Source: Pseudomonas simiae
GTDB lineage: Bacteria > Pseudomonadota > Gammaproteobacteria > Pseudomonadales > Pseudomonadaceae
Direction of reading: 5' to 3'
NCBI RefSeq assembly: GCF_900111895.1
Contig: NZ_FOKB01000004.1
Location: forward strand, 434,001 to 498,000
DNA length: 64,000 bases
Made by a program: the position numbers and the translations under genes. Within the stretch, counting starts at the first letter, position 1. The number at the start of each line of letters is the position of its first letter. Shown piece by piece: positions 61,176-64,000 of the stretch. The notes beneath the pieces are model-generated. The model was not told the DNA's origin. It did not search any database and saw only the letters and a list, made by a program, of their open reading frames with translations.

Positions 61176-61721
61176 CTAAGACGGTTTTCCGGCACCGGGA
61201 CCGAACCGCTGAATCACTTTTCTTTCCAGGCGCTTGGCACAGTGGCCCAGGGCGGCCTTGATTTCCTTCTCGACCATACGCGTGGAAATGCCAAAACGCT
61301 GGGAGATTTCCAGGTGCGGCGCCTCTTCCAGGCGGGCGGCGATGAGGATTTTGCGGCGGCGTGCCGGCAGTTCATACAGCGCCTTGACCAGGGATTGGAT
61401 TTCTTTCTGGCCGCCCACCACGCGTGACGGGTCCTGGGCTTCGTCGGCGCTTTGCAGCAGTTCTTCGACCTCGCTGCCAGTGAGCAAACGCGCGTCGGCC
61501 TGGCGGCGGTCGGCGGCGATGTTCAAGGCCATGCGGTACAGGTACGCGTTGGGTTGCGCCAGGTTTGGCGGCACTTCCATACGATCGACCCGCAGGTAGG
61601 TCTCGTGCAATACGTCATTGGCCAGGTCCTCCGAGCCCAGGCGCTTGCGCAAACGCACCTTGAAGTCTTCGTAGGACGCCAGGAACAAGCTGACCATCGT
61701 ACTGTGCCCGGTGTCTTTCAT
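61176..61721 (-). CDS. vreI: ECF sigma factor of the FecI group
   Basis: A 181-residue protein from the ATG at 61721, which overlaps the vreA stop by 4 bases (ATGA), so translation is probably coupled. Region 2 (SYEDFKVRLRKRLGSEDLANDVLHETYLRVDRM ... NAYLYRMALNIAADRRQ) and region 4 (LPARRRKILIAARLEEAPHLEISQRFGISTRMVEKEIKAALGHCAKRL) are clear. VreI (PA0675) in P. aeruginosa switches on the hxc, lap and pdt genes in low phosphate, jointly with PhoB. A longer start at 61751 is possible but overlaps vreA more. Confidence 0.9.
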   Translation of the reverse strand: MKDTGHSTMVSLFLASYEDFKVRLRKRLGSEDLANDVLHETYLRVDRMEVPPNLAQPNAYLYRMALNIAADRRQADARLLTGSEVEELLQSADEAQDPSRVVGGQKEIQSLVKALYELPARRRKILIAARLEEAPHLEISQRFGISTRMVEKEIKAALGHCAKRLERKVIQRFGPGAGKPS

Positions 61722-62425
61722 CCGCCCCAGGCTCCTTTTGCTGCTGTGCATTCCATGCGCGTTCCTGTTGTGTCAGGCATCAAAAGTAAAGTCACCGGTT
61801 GGCGCAGCGAGCTGGGTGCCGGGCGTTCGACCCGGGCCGCACTCAGGCTGCGCACCAGTGCTTCATCGCGTTGTTCATCGCCGGAGGAACTGACCAGCCG
61901 ACTGTGTTCGATCACTCCGTCCGGGTTGACCCAGACCTGCACCAGCGCACGAAAACTGCCGGGCCGGGTCAGCGGCGAACGGCACAAGCTGGTCTCAATG
62001 GCTTGCTGTAACGCCGACGCGTAGCTGTTGTTGATCCGCGCGGCGCTGCGTGCCGCCGCACCACGTGAAGTGGTCGGCGGGCTGACTTGCGGTGCCTGCA
62101 AGGTAAACGCATCGCTGCGTGCATAACGTGCCATCAGGCCACTCCCTGTCAGCAACATCGCCAATGCCTCTTGCGCGGTAAAGCGCCCGCGCACCCCGAT
62201 GGAACGCCGGCCCCGCGTCAACTCACGGTCCACCAGCACTGCCATCCCGGTGGCGCGGCTGTAGGCTTGCAGTGCGTGTTCCAGGTCTTGCGCCGGCAGA
62301 TTCAACGACAGCAGCGGTGACTCTGCCTGCGCCGGACGACCGCCGGCCAGCAGCAACAGCAAGACCAGGGCGCACGCGACGCGCCTCCAGGCCCCCTGTT
62401 CACCCCCTGCTTTGCATCGCTGCAC
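61718..62425 (-). CDS. vreA: Cell-surface-signalling protein VreA: STN domain plus TonB-like C-terminus
   Basis: A 235-residue protein with a signal peptide (ACALVLLLLLAGGRPAQAES), an STN domain (LNLPAQDLEHALQAYSRATGMAVLVDRELTRGRRSIGVRGRFTAQEALAMLLTGSGLMARYARSDAFTLQ), a short linker and a TonB-like C-terminal domain (ALQQAIETSLCRSPLTRPGSFRALVQVWVNPDGVIEHSRLVSSSGDEQRDEALVRSL). It has no beta-barrel, so it is not a receptor in the FecA sense. The layout matches VreA of P. aeruginosa (PA0674), which signals through VreR to VreI without an outer-membrane channel. It heads the vreA-vreI-vreR operon. Confidence 0.88.
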   Translation of the reverse strand: MQRCKAGGEQGAWRRVACALVLLLLLAGGRPAQAESPLLSLNLPAQDLEHALQAYSRATGMAVLVDRELTRGRRSIGVRGRFTAQEALAMLLTGSGLMARYARSDAFTLQAPQVSPPTTSRGAAARSAARINNSYASALQQAIETSLCRSPLTRPGSFRALVQVWVNPDGVIEHSRLVSSSGDEQRDEALVRSLSAARVERPAPSSLRQPVTLLLMPDTTGTRMECTAAKGAWGG

Positions 62426-62479
62426 GGCCGACGCGCCCTAGAAAACCGTCATCCTGAGGCCAGTTTATGAATCTGATGT

Positions 62480-62513
62480 TACGGTGATAGCAAAAAAAAC
62501 ATCACGGTGATGA
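62480..62513. promoter_or_regulatory. Direct repeat in the vreA / small-exported-protein intergenic region
   Basis: acggtgat occurs twice, 62481-62488 and 62504-62511, 23 bases apart (about two helical turns); the second copy forms the palindrome catcacggtgatg. A poly-A stretch separates them. This looks like an operator or PhoB-type array in the divergent 154-base promoter region. The factor is unknown. Confidence 0.4.
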
Positions 62514-62579
62514 GAAGCCTGCTGCACTACACTTTGCAGCCTTATCGGCCCACTCCTTCGGGCCCGCCAGGAGGCCCTG

Positions 62580-62879
62580 ATGAAAGCGTTACCGTCCCTT
62601 GTCAGCCTGTTGCTGTGCGCCGCTCTGCCCTTACTCGCCCATGCCGACAATTGCGCAGAGGTCACGGTGGATGGCTATAAGGCGCCCGACTATGGCTGCC
62701 TTAGCCAACAGATGGGTAATGACACGAATGCCACAAAGGCGACGCAGAAAAACCGCGAGGCGCAGAATATTTCCATCGAGAAGCGCCCGCCCAATAAGGT
62801 CGGTTTAGCCACCCCGGCGGCGACCAGCGTGCGTATGGGCAACACGTTCAGTACGTCGGTGAAGCCGCAGCGGCCTTGA
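62580..62879 (+). CDS. Small exported protein of unknown function, divergent from vreA
   Basis: A 99-residue protein with a signal peptide (MKALPSLVSLLLCAALPLLAHADN, cleavage near AHA) and a good ribosome site (aggagg). The mature part of about 75 aa has two cysteines (NCAEVTVDGYKAPDYGCLSQQM) that could form a disulfide, then a K/N/T-rich tail. I recognise no domain. It faces vreA across 154 bases, so it may belong to the same phosphate-responsive regulon. In P. aeruginosa a short hypothetical gene (PA0673) occupies about this place. Confidence 0.75.
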   Translation: MKALPSLVSLLLCAALPLLAHADNCAEVTVDGYKAPDYGCLSQQMGNDTNATKATQKNREAQNISIEKRPPNKVGLATPAATSVRMGNTFSTSVKPQRP

Positions 62880-62903
62880 GCCGTGAGTAGACATATAAAA
62901 AAT

Positions 62904-62992
62904 ATGGGAGGGAGCTTGCTCGCGAATGCGGTGGGTCAGTTACACATACGTTAACTGACACCCACCCTTCGCGAGCAAGCCCGCTCCCACCT
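62904..62992. repeat. REP doublet (long inverted repeat)
   Basis: gggagggagcttgctcgcga (62906-62925) pairs with tcgcgagcaagcccgctccc (62969-62988), with a second inner dyad (ggtgggtcagtta against taactgacacccacc). It forms a long cruciform between the 99-aa gene and the dehydrogenase gene and probably ends both transcripts. Confidence 0.75.
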
Positions 62993-63010
62993 TTGGACAC
63001 GCAGTGTGTA

Positions 63011-64000
63011 TCAGGCCGCGTGGCTTTCCTTCTTCAAGCTGTCCATATCAATCACAAACCGATACTTCACATCGCCCTTGAGCATCCGCTCATACGCCTC
63101 GTTGATGCCCTGGATGTCGATCATTTCGATGTCCGAGACAATCCCGTGCCTGGCGCAAAAGTCCAGCATGTCCTGGGTTTCCTGGATGCCGCCAATCAGC
63201 GACCCGGCCAGGCCGCGGCGCTTGAAGATCAGGTTGAACACCGTCGGCGACGGGTGCGGGCTGTCGGGGGCGCCGACCAGGGTCATGGTGCCGTCACGCT
63301 TGAGCAGGTTGAGGAAGGCATCGAGGTTGTGCGGAGCGGCGACAGTGTTGAGGATGAAATCCAGGCTGTTGGCGACCTTGGCCATTTCGTCCGGGTTCTT
63401 TGACACCACCACTTGATCGGCGCCCAGGCGCAGGCCGTCTTCACGTTTGTTCGGCGACGTGGTGAACAGCGTGACGTGCGCGCCCATCGCATGGGCGATC
63501 TTCACGGCCATATGCCCAAGCCCACCAAGGCCTACCACCCCGACCTTTTTGCCGGGGCCGACCTTCCAGTGATGCAACGGCGAATAGGTGGTGATACCCG
63601 CGCACAGCAACGGCGCCACGGCGGCCAGGTTGGAATCATCGTGGGAGATGCGCAGCACGAACTTCTCCTTGACCACGATGCTGTCCGAATAGCCGCCAAA
63701 GGTATTTTCACCGCCGAACACCGGGCCGTTGTAGGTGCCGGTAAAGCCGTTCTCGCAGTATTGCTCCTCGCCCTCGGCGCAGGACGCGCAGTGCTGGCAG
63801 CTGTCGACCATGCAGCCGACACCGGCCAAATCACCGACTTTGAACGTGCTGACATTGGTGCCCACCGCCGTGACACGGCCGACGATTTCATGGCCGGGCA
63901 CAGAGGGGTACAGGGTGTTGTTCCATTCGTTGCGGGCGGTGTGCAGATCGGAGTGGCACACGCCGCAATAGAGAATATCGATTTGTACGTCATCCGCCCC
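63011..64000 (-). CDS. Zinc-dependent alcohol/aldehyde dehydrogenase, YahK/CAD type (partial, N-terminus off the right edge)
   Basis: The visible 329 codons begin GADDVQIDILYCGVCHSDLHTARNEWNN, so some 15-25 N-terminal residues are missing. The catalytic-zinc motif GVCHSD and GHEIVGRV are present, as is the four-cysteine structural-zinc lobe (SCQHCASCAEGEEQYC). The NAD(P) site is GVVGLGGLGHMAVKIAHAMGAHV. The sequence matches E. coli YahK-like NADPH-dependent aldehyde reductases of the cinnamyl-alcohol group. It reduces a broad range of aldehydes in the cytoplasm. It is unrelated to the vre/hxc locus and is probably an ordinary chromosomal gene. Confidence 0.88.
   Translation of the reverse strand, partial: GADDVQIDILYCGVCHSDLHTARNEWNNTLYPSVPGHEIVGRVTAVGTNVSTFKVGDLAGVGCMVDSCQHCASCAEGEEQYCENGFTGTYNGPVFGGENTFGGYSDSIVVKEKFVLRISHDDSNLAAVAPLLCAGITTYSPLHHWKVGPGKKVGVVGLGGLGHMAVKIAHAMGAHVTLFTTSPNKREDGLRLGADQVVVSKNPDEMAKVANSLDFILNTVAAPHNLDAFLNLLKRDGTMTLVGAPDSPHPSPTVFNLIFKRRGLAGSLIGGIQETQDMLDFCARHGIVSDIEMIDIQGINEAYERMLKGDVKYRFVIDMDSLKKESHAA

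Overview
The window is high-GC, densely coded DNA that reads as a chromosome segment of a fluorescens-group Pseudomonas. The grounds are the aerobic-pathway cobF gene, a Pseudomonas-type metallothionein, REP-type hairpins in many gaps, and an unmistakable Hxc/LapA/Pdt/Vre locus. I had no database access; homologies and P. aeruginosa locus comparisons are from memory of the families.

Layout. 1-7.5 kb: ordinary accessory chromosome with an XapX protein (cut by the left edge), two AraC regulators, a metallothionein, two tandem DUF606 membrane proteins with a divergent LysR gene, mntH, and a broken gene for an alpha/beta hydrolase fused to a YaaW-like domain. 7.6-12.3 kb: a compact four-gene unit (crotonase, AurF-like diiron N-oxygenase, glutamine-dependent asparagine synthetase, EamA exporter) with a divergent AraC regulator. 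It looks like a small, uncharacterised biosynthetic cluster for an N-oxygenated amide. 12.5-20.3 kb: an orphan antitoxin with the deleted remains of its toxin, a Kef-type antiporter, a secreted protein, an esterase, cobF, a phosphatase-like protein with a degenerate active site, DUF4865 and two LysR regulators.

20.4-62.4 kb follows the P. aeruginosa PA0674-PA0699 phosphate-starvation locus. On the minus strand lie vreA-vreI-vreR (cell-surface-signalling sigma factor system), the hxc type II secretion genes (partly on the plus strand), lapA (a DING-type secreted phosphatase-like protein), pdtA (a giant two-partner-secretion exoprotein of about 4190 aa), and phdA-pdtB followed by a dedicated ExbB-ExbD-TonB set, a porin, a coiled-coil protein, a YbjN-like protein and a PpiC-type isomerase. 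The likely logic is that phosphate limitation activates VreI and PhoB, which turn on an Hxc machine exporting LapA and a TPS machine exporting PdtA.

The locus is interrupted between pdtA and phdA by about 6 kb running on the opposite strand: an Lrp-type regulator and a tyrosinase / unknown protein / monohaem cytochrome operon, bordered by REP hairpins. A 323-bp element with 19-bp perfect terminal inverted repeats sits between hxcR and hxcQ. The window ends in a YahK-type zinc alcohol dehydrogenase cut by the right edge. No rRNA, tRNA, CRISPR array or transposase gene was seen.
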